From Pseudomonadota bacterium (lineage in GTDB: Bacteria; Pseudomonadota; Alphaproteobacteria; Rhodospirillales; Magnetospirillaceae), in NCBI GenBank assembly GCA_021848545.1, contig JAJZUL010000007.1, positions 1-64,000 of the forward strand: 64,000 nt of DNA, written 5' to 3'. The translations under genes and the position numbers were made by a program. The notes beneath the pieces are model-generated. The model did no database searches. It had not been told where the DNA came from and worked only from the letters and a program-made list of their open reading frames with translations. Of this stretch, positions 1 to 8,927 are shown one piece after another. The number at the start of each line of letters is the position of its first letter. The first letter of the stretch is position 1.

Positions 1-127
1 GGTCTTTGATCCGCCTGGGCTTTTTGCGGCCTTGCCAATACCCCGGTATTGGCGGCGTCCGCGAAAAATCCCATCCAAATCAAATCCCGGCGCCATCACC
101 TCGCGGCCCCATGAATAGATCGGGCTA
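1..127 (-). repeat. Palindromic MITE-like repeat, copy 1 (cut by window start)
   Basis: These 127 bases are the reverse complement of most of the element at 41834-41998, identical apart from a few bases around the hairpin apex (35-52). The right end here (TAGCCCGATCTATTCATGG read on the minus strand) is the terminal inverted repeat, and its first three bases are the TAG stop codon of the neighbouring ferredoxin gene. From apex to end is the same distance in both copies, so about 40 bp of this copy lie left of the window. No transposase is seen; a non-autonomous element is an inference. Confidence 0.85.
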
Positions 128-2026
128 ATTCTTACGCTCGGCCTGCTGGACGGTGACCCGGCAGGGATCGCACATGCGCAGCAGATCGCGGCGCCCGGGA
201 TCGGTGAACATGGGGTGGTCGGCCAGGCGTTCGATCATGCGCTCGATCGCCGATCTGGTGCCGAAGGGGGCGCTGCAGCGAATGCAGCGATAGGGCTCGT
301 CCCGCTTCAGCACGCGCCGGGCCGCCGCTTCGCCGTCCAGGACCAGACGCGGAGTCAGGCGGATGGCTTTTTCCGGGCAGGTGGCGCGGCACAGGCCGCA
401 TTGGACGCAGGCGCTTTCCTGGAAGGTCAAGGCGGGGGTGTCGTCGCCCGACCCCAGGGCTCCGGTCGGACAGCCGCCGACGCAGGCCATGCACAAGGTG
501 CAGGCATCGGCATCGAGGACGACATCGCCGAACGGCGCGCCGTCGGGCAAAGCGATCGGTTCGGATGTGGTGCCGCGCAGATGGCGGATGGCGTGGAGCA
601 GACGCTCGCGCGGGCGGCCCACCGGCAGGTAATCGGCGGGCGGGGTGGACAGTGCCGCCACCGGACCGGCCAGCGCGTCGCCCAGCCCGTAGGGATCGTC
701 TTCGGCGATGATCGCCAATCGCCCGTCGGCGGAATCGCCGCCGAGAATGGCCCGGACCAGGGCGAGGGTGGTTTCGACGGCGGCCAGCGCCGTATCGTCT
801 TCGGGGGGCGCCAGGATGGCCACCTGGGTGGCGCCGAAGGCCAGGGCCGTCATGATCAAATCGGGACCGAAGGCGGCGATTCCGTCGATGGCCAGGGGCA
901 GCACCGTCGCCGGCAGGCCGTTGCCGAACCGGGCCAGCCCTTCGATCAAGGTGGCGCCCGCCTTCGGGGTATGGATCAGAATCCGAGGATTGGCGCCGCC
1001 GGCCCGATGGTAGGTGTCCAGCAGCACCCGGATTCGGTCGGCGATACCCGATATCGGCCGATCCCAGGTGATGGCGCCGGTGGGGCAACGGGCGGCGCAG
1101 GCGCCAAATCCGTCGCAGGCGCCGGCTTCGATCTCGACGGCATCGCCGGCGGGACGGATCGCGGAAGTCGGGCAGGAATCGAGGCAGCGGGTGCAGCCGG
1201 TGATTCCATGGCGGGCATGGGCGCAGCGTTCCGCTTCGACGCGGACGTAACGGGGGCGTTCGAAGGTTCCGATCAGATCCTTGGCCTCGCCCAGGGCGCG
1301 TTCCACCGCCGCCGGATAGTTGGGATCGGCGCGCAGATAGCCGGCGCGCTCCGCAGGGAACAAGGACGGGCGTCCGGTCAGGTCCAGCAGGATTTCGGCG
1401 GTCAGAGCGCCGGCGGCTACCGGGATGTCGAAGAGCAGGCCGGTGCGCGCCGACGGCGCCGAGGCCCGCAAATCCTCGATCGCCAGATGGAACTGGCCGA
1501 GATGGCCGGTAACGGTGGCGACATGGCCGGCGTAAAGCCCGAAGGCGCGGATCGACGGGGGCAGCAGATCGTCTTCGCCCGCCACCACCAGACAGGTCAC
1601 CGGCCGCGACCCGGCCAGCCGCTCCGCCACCTCCAATCCCGTCTGATCAGCGGTGAGAATCACGGTGGCGCCGTCCGAGGCCAGGGTCGCCGCCGGCGGG
1701 TCGGTCCAAGGCAGGGCGGCTTCGGCCAGCAGGGCGGCGATTTTGGGCGAGGCCGCCCCGCCCGCCTCGGACCAGCCCGCCCGTTCGCGGATATTGACGA
1801 AGGTGAGGTCGCGGCCCGGCGCCGCCAGCCGGAACATGGGGGCTTCCTGGGTGCAGGCGATCAAAAGCGGGCCGTCTGCCGGTATGCGGGTCTCGATTCC
1901 CGGCCCGCACAGGCGATGATGAATGGTTGGTGCCGCGCCGTCGGCCGCCTTCGCCACGATATCGGCATCGATCGCCATGCTGCCTTCGCAGGAGCACAGC
2001 AGAACGGTTTTGCCGTTGATTTGCAT
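125..2026 (-). CDS. Multi-cluster 4Fe-4S ferredoxin-type protein
   Basis: About 633 residues with several cysteine motifs of 4Fe-4S ferredoxin type: a pair in the middle (CTRCLDSCP and CDGFGACAARCP) and a pair nearer the C-terminus (CTLCMACVGGCP and CVQCGLCRATCP). Two CxxC-type pairs follow at the end (CIRC, CDPC). The N-terminal half begins KTVLLCSCEGSM and has no obvious cluster. Proteins of this architecture are known beside formate-dehydrogenase maturation and molybdenum-cofactor genes in alphaproteobacteria, and mobA is divergent next door, so a role in electron transfer to or maturation of a molybdoenzyme is inferred. I start at the ATG of MQINGK because GGAGAGG lies just upstream; an earlier ATG at 2047 has no clear site. 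The stop codon is contributed by the repeat at 1-127. Confidence 0.8.
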   Translation of the reverse strand: MQINGKTVLLCSCEGSMAIDADIVAKAADGAAPTIHHRLCGPGIETRIPADGPLLIACTQEAPMFRLAAPGRDLTFVNIRERAGWSEAGGAASPKIAALLAEAALPWTDPPAATLASDGATVILTADQTGLEVAERLAGSRPVTCLVVAGEDDLLPPSIRAFGLYAGHVATVTGHLGQFHLAIEDLRASAPSARTGLLFDIPVAAGALTAEILLDLTGRPSLFPAERAGYLRADPNYPAAVERALGEAKDLIGTFERPRYVRVEAERCAHARHGITGCTRCLDSCPTSAIRPAGDAVEIEAGACDGFGACAARCPTGAITWDRPISGIADRIRVLLDTYHRAGGANPRILIHTPKAGATLIEGLARFGNGLPATVLPLAIDGIAAFGPDLIMTALAFGATQVAILAPPEDDTALAAVETTLALVRAILGGDSADGRLAIIAEDDPYGLGDALAGPVAALSTPPADYLPVGRPRERLLHAIRHLRGTTSEPIALPDGAPFGDVVLDADACTLCMACVGGCPTGALGSGDDTPALTFQESACVQCGLCRATCPEKAIRLTPRLVLDGEAAARRVLKRDEPYRCIRCSAPFGTRSAIERMIERLADHPMFTDPGRRDLLRMCDPCRVTVQQAERKN

Positions 2027-2090
2027 AGGCCTCTCCACCGCGGCCATTGCCGCGTCGTTTTTCGAGGCTCACTTTAGGCGGGGAAGTGCG

Positions 2091-2732
2091 ATGAATGAAA
2101 GGCCGGGAATGGAGCGGGTCGCCGGATTGATCTTGGCCGGCGGGTTGTCGCGGCGCATGGGCGGCGGCGACAAGGCGTTGCTGCCGGTGGCCGGGCGGAC
2201 CTTGCTGGAGCGGGTGATCGAACGCGCCCGGCCCCAGGTGGATTTGCTGGCGCTGAGCGCCAACGGCGATAGCGCCCGTTTCGGCGCCGGTGATCTGCCG
2301 GTTCTCGCCGACGCGCTGCCGGGGCATTTGGGGCCGTTGGCCGGTATCCTGACGGGGATGGAGTGGGTGCGCCAAGTGGCGCCCGACTGCCGCTGGCTGG
2401 CCGGATTCGCCGCCGATACGCCGCTTTTGCCCGCCGATCTGGTGGCGCGGCTGGCGGCGGCCCGCGCCCGATCGGGCGCGGATATGGCGTGTGCCAGCTC
2501 CGGCGGCCGCCGCCATCCCGTTTTCGGTCTATGGCCGGTGGCGCTGGCCGGCGATCTGCGCCGCGCCCTGGCCGAAGAGGGTTTGCGCAAGGCCGGCGAC
2601 TGGATCGCCCGCTACGCCGTGGCCGAGGTCGCATGGCCCGACGACGAGCGCGATCCGTTTTTCAACGTCAACACCCCCGCCGATCTCGATCGTCTGCGGG
2701 AGCATCTGACAAGGGGCGCGACACGAAAGTGA
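2091..2732 (+). CDS. mobA: Molybdenum cofactor guanylyltransferase MobA
   Basis: 213 residues. MobA transfers GMP from GTP to molybdopterin to make the guanine dinucleotide form of Moco, in the cytoplasm. The nucleotide-binding signature LAGGLSRRMGGGDKAL is at the N-terminus, a conserved acidic metal region (AADTPLL) is in the middle and NVNTPADL near the end, as usual in this family. Length is normal. The start has a GGGGAAG ribosome site. The gene is divergent from the ferredoxin gene with a short shared upstream region, and lies near moaA and mobB, so the area serves molybdoenzyme assembly. Confidence 0.93.
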   Translation: MNERPGMERVAGLILAGGLSRRMGGGDKALLPVAGRTLLERVIERARPQVDLLALSANGDSARFGAGDLPVLADALPGHLGPLAGILTGMEWVRQVAPDCRWLAGFAADTPLLPADLVARLAAARARSGADMACASSGGRRHPVFGLWPVALAGDLRRALAEEGLRKAGDWIARYAVAEVAWPDDERDPFFNVNTPADLDRLREHLTRGATRK

Positions 2733-2832
2733 TCGTATTGCCCGATTCGTCAGAACGAAACGAGACCGTGATGCAAATGAAAGGGAATGGCAACGAGTCG
2801 CGGCCACCCGATTCCGACGCTTGACCAAGACA

Positions 2833-2861
2833 TTGATTCGCTGATCGGGAATACATATATT
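2833..2861 (+). promoter_or_regulatory. Sigma-70-like promoter for the Mn riboswitch transcript
   Basis: TTGATT at 2833-2838 and TATATT at 2856-2861 are separated by 17 bases, about ten bases before the start of the conserved riboswitch core. The fit of spacing and position supports it; no transcript data are available. Confidence 0.6.
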
Positions 2862-2872
2862 CCGCCCTGTCA

Positions 2873-2972
2873 TTGGGGAGTAGCCGCTCTCGTTGAAAGA
2901 GGGGCCTGCGTCAACAGACTTGTCGCGAGGCATGGCGCAGGCGGTTCCAGGATTTGGCGAGACCATTGACCG
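2873..2972 (+). promoter_or_regulatory. yybP-ykoY family manganese riboswitch
   Basis: The leader of the GDT1-family exporter contains the hallmark GGGGAGTAGCC at its 5' end, then GCGTCAACA, GGCATGGCGC and TTGGCGAGACC followed by ATTGACC. These are the conserved strands of the yybP-ykoY aptamer, which binds Mn(2+) and turns on exporters such as mntP and GDT1/TMEM165 homologues. About 65 bases separate the aptamer end from the gene start, space for an expression platform. Binding of manganese here is inferred from the family. Confidence 0.85.
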
Positions 2973-3036
2973 CGTTGTCTCCGAATGGCCGGGGATGCAA
3001 TGCGGTCGATGTCGTGTCCGGCCCGGAGAAAACCCG

Positions 3037-3624
3037 ATGTTCGAACCCTTCCTCGTATCTACCGGCGTCGTCGCCCTGGCCGAAGTCGGCGACAAGACGC
3101 AGCTATTGTCGCTTGTCTTGGCGACAAAATACCGCAAGCCGGTTCCGATTATCCTTGGCGTGTTCGCCGCGACTCTGCTCAGCAACACCGGGGCGGGCGG
3201 CGTCGGCGCCTTGCTGTCCGGCCTTCTGAGCCCGGCCGTCCTGAATTGGGCTATCGTCGCCTCCTTCCTGCTCATGGCCGGATGGATACTCGTCCCGGAA
3301 AAGCTCGACGGCGCCGGGAGCGGTCTCCCCAAGAGGGCGTCGGGGGTCTTCATGGCGGTCGCGCTCACTTTCATCATGGCGGAGATGGGTGACAAGACCC
3401 AGATCGCCACAGTCGCCCTGGCCGCCCAGTTCCGCGACCTTCTCCCCGTGGTCGCGGGAACAACGCTCGGCATGATGATCGCCAACGTTCCCGTCGTCTT
3501 TTTCGGCCACCATTTCGCCGCGCGGCTACCGACCAAGGCCATCCATGTCATCGCCGCGCTGATTTTCGTCGTCCTCGGCGGGCTGGCCCTGCGGAACGCC
3601 ATTTTGGGCGCCTCGATAGGCTGA
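3037..3624 (+). CDS. GDT1/TMEM165 (UPF0016) family manganese exporter
   Basis: 195 residues and strongly hydrophobic, with two repeats each carrying the family signature: ALAEVGDKTQ near residue 15 and IMAEMGDKTQ in the second half. The two E-x-G-D-K-T motifs form the cation pathway in this six-helix family, whose bacterial members (MneA/Mnx) export Mn(2+). The ATG follows GGAG. The upstream riboswitch of the manganese class supports export of Mn(2+) as the function. Calcium or other divalent cations are alternatives known in eukaryotic relatives. Confidence 0.88.
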   Translation: MFEPFLVSTGVVALAEVGDKTQLLSLVLATKYRKPVPIILGVFAATLLSNTGAGGVGALLSGLLSPAVLNWAIVASFLLMAGWILVPEKLDGAGSGLPKRASGVFMAVALTFIMAEMGDKTQIATVALAAQFRDLLPVVAGTTLGMMIANVPVVFFGHHFAARLPTKAIHVIAALIFVVLGGLALRNAILGASIG

Positions 3625-3630
3625 CGCGGC

Positions 3631-3852
3631 ATGGATCGATTAACAACCTTCGGCCTCTTCGCCGTCACCGCGATGTTGGTCTGTTACGCCTTGGAATCCC
3701 GCTCGCATTGGTGGGTTCTCGGTTTCGCGTTTTCCTGCTGGCTCGGCTCCGCCTACGGTTTCCTCCAAGGAGCGTGGCCTTTTGGAATTGTCGAGGCGAT
3801 CTGGGGATGTGTAGCCCTGAAACGTTGGTGGGGCCAAGCCCGCGCCAACTGA
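3631..3852 (+). CDS. Small two-helix membrane protein
   Basis: 73 residues starting six bases after the exporter stop codon, so probably co-transcribed from the same riboswitch-controlled promoter. Two hydrophobic segments (about residues 5-20 and 28-62, the latter interrupted) and a tryptophan-rich C-terminal half ending KRWWGQARAN. I recognise no family. A role as a small partner of the manganese exporter is possible only from position. Confidence 0.65.
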   Translation: MDRLTTFGLFAVTAMLVCYALESRSHWWVLGFAFSCWLGSAYGFLQGAWPFGIVEAIWGCVALKRWWGQARAN

Positions 3853-4046
3853 GGAACCGGCGCCGAACCGCATGACGCGCTTGACGAGGTGGGGGCGGGC
3901 GGCATCTCATCCGACCCGAATTGATCCGCCGTGCCGCCCGGTGTCGATCCTGGCTGCGTGAGTTCGGCTTACATTCCAACGAGCCGGACGATGTGATCGC
4001 TTTCGTGTCATGATCCCTGACGGCGGCCGGCGGTTGAGCCACACCA

Positions 4047-5087
4047 ATGAAGGCGGGGGAGTTGCGCGGGCGGCTCCCGATCCCCATCATACCCACCATG
4101 ATCGACCCGTTCGGCCGCGCCATCACCTATCTTCGCGTTTCGGTCACCGACCGTTGCGACCTGCGCTGCGTCTATTGCATGCCCGAGACCATGCGATTCC
4201 TGCCCAAGCGCGACGTGCTCAGCCTGGAGGAAACCCAGCGCCTGTGCGAAGCCTTCATCCGGCTGGGGGTGCGCAAACTGCGCCTGACCGGCGGCGAGCC
4301 CCTGGTCCGGCGCGACGTCATCACCCTGATCCGCGCCTTGGGGCGCCGCGTCGGCGATGGCGGTCTCGACGAATTGACCCTGACCACCAACGGCACCCAG
4401 CTCGCCCGCTTCGCCGGAGATCTGGCCGCGGCCGGCATGCGCCGGATCAACGTGTCCATCGACAGCCTCGATCCCGACCGCTTCGCCACGATCACCCGCG
4501 GCGGCGATTTGCCGCGGGTGCTGGACGGCGTCGCGGCGGCGCGGGCGGCGGGGTTGGCGGTCAAGATCAACATGGTGGCGCTGAGCGGGGTCAATGACGG
4601 GGAATATGACCGCATGCTGGCCTGGTGCGGCGAGGCGGGGCTGGACTTGTGCCTGATCGAAACCATGCCGCTGGGCGAGATCGAGGGCGGTCGCGCCGGC
4701 CGCTATCTGTCCCTGGCCGAGTTGCGGCGCGATCTGGAAACCCGTTGGACCCTGGCGCCCAGCGACCATGTCACCGGCGGTCCCGCCCGCTATGTGCGGG
4801 TCGCCGAGACCGGCCGCCGGCTGGGCTTCATCACGCCCATGAGCCACAATTTCTGCGAGGGCTGCAACCGGGTGCGGGTTACCTGCACCGGAACCCTTTA
4901 TCCGTGCCTGGGCCAGGAGGACGCCGCCGATCTGCGGGCGCCGCTACGCGCTTCGGAAAGCGATGAGGTCTTGGAAGCGGCGATCCGGGACGCCATCGCC
5001 CGCAAGCCCAAGGGCCACGATTTCGTCATCGACCGCGCCGATGACGGCCCGTCCGTCTCCCGCCATATGAGCGTTACCGGCGGGTAG
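4047..5087 (+). CDS. moaA: GTP 3',8-cyclase MoaA
   Basis: Up to 346 residues. MoaA is a radical-SAM enzyme that starts molybdenum cofactor synthesis by cyclising GTP, working with MoaC. The N-terminal cluster motif is CDLRCVYC, followed by LRLTGGEPL. The C-terminal second 4Fe-4S cluster motif is [18 protein letters not shown], and the protein ends in Gly-Gly, the conserved tail that reaches the active site. Neither the ATG at 4047 nor the ATG at 4098 (MIDPFGRA, the usual family start) has a good ribosome site, so the first 17 residues are doubtful. The gene converges with mobB and overlaps it by 14 bases. Confidence 0.93.
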   Translation: MKAGELRGRLPIPIIPTMIDPFGRAITYLRVSVTDRCDLRCVYCMPETMRFLPKRDVLSLEETQRLCEAFIRLGVRKLRLTGGEPLVRRDVITLIRALGRRVGDGGLDELTLTTNGTQLARFAGDLAAAGMRRINVSIDSLDPDRFATITRGGDLPRVLDGVAAARAAGLAVKINMVALSGVNDGEYDRMLAWCGEAGLDLCLIETMPLGEIEGGRAGRYLSLAELRRDLETRWTLAPSDHVTGGPARYVRVAETGRRLGFITPMSHNFCEGCNRVRVTCTGTLYPCLGQEDAADLRAPLRASESDEVLEAAIRDAIARKPKGHDFVIDRADDGPSVSRHMSVTGG

Positions 5088-5580
5088 GCGACAGCCCCGT
5101 CCGCTCCAGGATGAAATCGGCGATCAGGACCGGGCGGTTGAGGTCGAGCCGGGGCAGACGCGTTTCGGCAAGCGGTTCATCGCTGGCCACCGCGACGATG
5201 GTGGAATCCGCGGGCAGGCGCGGCTTGCCCAGGGATGGGCGGTGAATTTCGATCTTGTCGTGGGGATAGGTTTTGAAGCCCTCGACCAGGACCAGATCGG
5301 CCGGCGCCATATGGGCCACCAATTCGTCCATGGTCGGTTCCCTTTCGCCCGCGATTTCGGTCATCAGCGCCCAGCGTCGCGACGACGCCACCATCACCTG
5401 GGCGGCGCCGGCCTCGCGGTGGCGAAAGGTGTCCTTGCCCGGCTTGTCGATATCGAAACCGTGATGGGCGTGCTTGACCGTCGAGACCGTCAGACCCCGT
5501 TCGGTGAGGATGCTCACCAGATGGACCATCAGCGTCGTCTTGCCGGCGCCGCTCCATCCGGCCAGCCCGAACAAAATCAT
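5074..5580 (-). CDS. mobB: Molybdopterin-guanine dinucleotide biosynthesis adaptor MobB
   Basis: 168 residues beginning [17 protein letters not shown], a P-loop (GWSGAGKTT) typical of Mob[13 protein letters not shown] and DLVLVEGFK are further family motifs. MobB binds GTP and assists MobA or target molybdoenzymes. It is translationally coupled to the upstream DUF2478-like gene by an ATGA overlap at 5577-5580. The 3' end overlaps the 3' end of moaA on the other strand. Confidence 0.92.
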   Translation of the reverse strand: MILFGLAGWSGAGKTTLMVHLVSILTERGLTVSTVKHAHHGFDIDKPGKDTFRHREAGAAQVMVASSRRWALMTEIAGEREPTMDELVAHMAPADLVLVEGFKTYPHDKIEIHRPSLGKPRLPADSTIVAVASDEPLAETRLPRLDLNRPVLIADFILERTGLSPTRR

Positions 5581-6119
5581 GCGTCGCCCCTTTTTCGCGT
5601 CCGGCGCCACCAGTCCCACAATGCCGCTTCGGTCGGGTCCAGCATGTCGCCGGCGCCCCCCATGATCCTATCCCAGGCGGGACGGTGGCGAACGGCCAGG
5701 GTGGTCAAAATCGGGATTTCCGCCTCTATGGCAGCGAACAATTCAGCGACGAGCCCGCGCCCCTCGGCCTCCAGGCCGGCGAATTTATTGACGATCAGCA
5801 AATCCGGTCGGGCGGCGATCTCGCGCCGCAGGACCTGGCTGGCCTCGACCAGGGCGCTGGTGTCCAGGCTGCAGGTCGCCGAGCCGGCGCCGAGATCCTG
5901 GGAAATGGGGTGGAGGCGGCCGGTTCTGAGATCGGTCAGCACCATGCGCCAGTGGCCGTTTTCGTCCATCCGGCCGTGCTGAAGCAGTCCGCCGACATCG
6001 GCGCCGTCACTTTTCAACCGGGCGGCGAAATCGCCCATCAGGGCGTCGGTGCCGCCGCGGGTTTCGTAGGTCACCACCCCTATACGGAGGTGGTCGGGGC
6101 CGAAGCTGTCCGCTTCCAT
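5577..6119 (-). CDS. DUF2478-like protein, THEP1/NTPase-like, molybdenum-linked
   Basis: 180 residues. It reads like the DUF2478 family: an N-terminal strand IGVVTYETRGGTDALMGDF, a middle with LGAGSATCSLDTSAL, and LLIVNKFAGLEAEGRGL resembling the NKFG segment of THEP1-like NTPases. The biochemical activity of the family is not known. The ATGA overlap with mobB places it in the Moco operon, so a part in molybdenum handling is inferred. I chose the ATG of MEADSFGP. A longer open frame upstream is less likely because it would run into the cheB promoter region. Confidence 0.72.
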   Translation of the reverse strand: MEADSFGPDHLRIGVVTYETRGGTDALMGDFAARLKSDGADVGGLLQHGRMDENGHWRMVLTDLRTGRLHPISQDLGAGSATCSLDTSALVEASQVLRREIAARPDLLIVNKFAGLEAEGRGLVAELFAAIEAEIPILTTLAVRHRPAWDRIMGGAGDMLDPTEAALWDWWRRTRKRGDA

Positions 6120-6124
6120 AATGA

Positions 6125-7360
<1,236 letters not shown>

Positions 7361-7388
7361 ACCTGGCCTGCCGCGCCAGTTTTTTTGT

Positions 7389-8243
7389 TCAGAGTCGCTG
7401 GAAAATGCTGGCGGCGATCTGCCGTACCGGCAGGTCGAAGCCGGCAATGGTTTCGGAATGACCGAGATACAGGATGCCGCCCGGGCGCAGATGGTCGCAT
7501 ATGCGTTCAAGCACCGCCATTTGCGTCGGCTTATCGAAATAGATGAGCTGGTTGCGGCAAAAGACCACGTCGAAATCGCGGTCGAGATTGTAGCGATTGT
7601 CCATGAGATTGAGACGGCCGAACGATACCAGCCGACGCAATTCGGGCACGATGCGGACTTCCGCGCGACGTTGGTCCTTGGCGCGCATCAGATAGCGGTG
7701 GCGCAGGTCCATGGGGACCGGAGCGATCATCTGTTCGGGATAGATGGCGGTGACGGCCTTGTTCAGGGCGTCGGTGCAAATGTCGGTGGCCACTACCGTG
7801 CCCCGCCAGCCGGTGTGATGGCGGGAGAATTCGGCCAGGACCATGGCGATGGTATAGGGCTCGGCGCCGATGGATGCGGCCGTGCTCCATATCTTGGCTG
7901 TCCGTCCGCCCATGCCGACCCCCTGTTCGGCCAGATCGGGCAGGGCGATGTTGGCCAAATGATGGAAATGGTCCGGTTCCCGAAAAAATTCGGTTTTGTT
8001 GGTGGTGACGGCGTCGATCAGGGCGACCTTTTCGCTGGCCAGCCCGTCTTCCTCGAACAGAAAGCGGCAATAGGCATCGAAATTGGGCAGGCCCAAAGCG
8101 TTCAGCCGCCGCCGCAACCGTCCTTCCAGCATCACCCGCTTGTTGGGCGGCATCTTGATGCCGGCCGTATCGTGGATGTATCGGGCGAGCCGGTTGAAAT
8201 TGCGCGGACTGAGATATTGAACCGTGTTGACCGGGACGGTCAT
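7389..8243 (-). CDS. cheR: Chemotaxis protein methyltransferase CheR
   Basis: 284 residues with the CheR N-terminal helical domain (about 12-75) and the SAM-binding domain. VTTNKTEFFRE and CRNQLIYFDKPTQ are hallmark motifs. CheR methylates glutamates of MCPs using SAM. The motif I loop reads WSTAASIGAEPYTIA, where most CheR proteins have a CSTGEEP loop, so the Cys, Thr and first Glu are replaced. Activity may be altered or the loop may be a tolerated variant. It is coupled to the upstream cheW by an ATGA overlap at 8240-8243. Confidence 0.93.
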   Translation of the reverse strand: MTVPVNTVQYLSPRNFNRLARYIHDTAGIKMPPNKRVMLEGRLRRRLNALGLPNFDAYCRFLFEEDGLASEKVALIDAVTTNKTEFFREPDHFHHLANIALPDLAEQGVGMGGRTAKIWSTAASIGAEPYTIAMVLAEFSRHHTGWRGTVVATDICTDALNKAVTAIYPEQMIAPVPMDLRHRYLMRAKDQRRAEVRIVPELRRLVSFGRLNLMDNRYNLDRDFDVVFCRNQLIYFDKPTQMAVLERICDHLRPGGILYLGHSETIAGFDLPVRQIAASIFQRL

Positions 8244-8806
8244 GCGGCGACCCGCGTTTCAAGCAGCGCCGTCTCTTCATTGGTCAGAAGATGGGCGAGG
8301 TCGAAGACGATGACGAAATCGTCGCCGCGGCGGCCGACGCAATCGATATAATTCGAGCGCCAGCGGATACCGATTTCCGGCGGCGGTTCGGCGCTGCCGG
8401 CGTCGAGGGCGGTGACCTCGAAGACGCGGTCGGCGAGAAGACCCAACACCATGCGCCGTTGCGGCGCGGACTCTCCATCGCCCGCATCGACGACGTCCAC
8501 GTCCAGAACCAGGATGCGGGTGTGCTCCGTCGCTTCCGCCGGCGGCAGGCCCAGCTTGATGCGAAGGTCGATGACCGGCACAGAATGGCCGCGGACATCG
8601 ATCAGCCCCAGCAGAAAAGACGGGGCGTTGGGCAGGTGCGCGATTTCGCGCGCGTCGAGGATTTCCCGAACCGTCGTGACCGGAACCGCGAAGACTTCCC
8701 GTCCCACGCCCAGCGTGACGTATTGGCCGCTTTTATCGGCCATGCCGGCTTTATCGGGGCGTTCCGCGTTCATGTCACCCATTTTCCCCTCCATCGATGC
8801 GTCCAT
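8240..8806 (-). CDS. cheW: CheW-like coupling protein (first copy)
   Basis: 188 residues with a single CheW domain. VGREVFAVPVTTVREIL, LPNAPSFLLGLIDVRGHSVPVIDLR and VLGLLADRVFEV follow the family pattern. CheW bridges MCPs and CheA in the array. The first 25 residues are poorly conserved, so the start could be any of several ATG codons. Cotranscribed with cheR. Confidence 0.92.
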   Translation of the reverse strand: MDASMEGKMGDMNAERPDKAGMADKSGQYVTLGVGREVFAVPVTTVREILDAREIAHLPNAPSFLLGLIDVRGHSVPVIDLRIKLGLPPAEATEHTRILVLDVDVVDAGDGESAPQRRMVLGLLADRVFEVTALDAGSAEPPPEIGIRWRSNYIDCVGRRGDDFVIVFDLAHLLTNEETALLETRVAA

Positions 8807-8927
8807 CGGACCTGCCGCCGAATCGCGGCGCCGGCGGCCAACGGCTGGCTTATCCGAGACATCCCGTCATCAGTAAATGATGCCCCAATTTCTTCGTACC
8901 GGCAAGTTGATCGTCCTATACGTTGGT

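Noticed and set aside
215-2077. A 620-codon open frame on the plus strand opposite the ferredoxin gene
   Set aside because: It is a mirror frame of GC-rich coding DNA. It has no domain, low-complexity Gly/Arg/Gln composition, and the minus-strand frame has clear cluster motifs.
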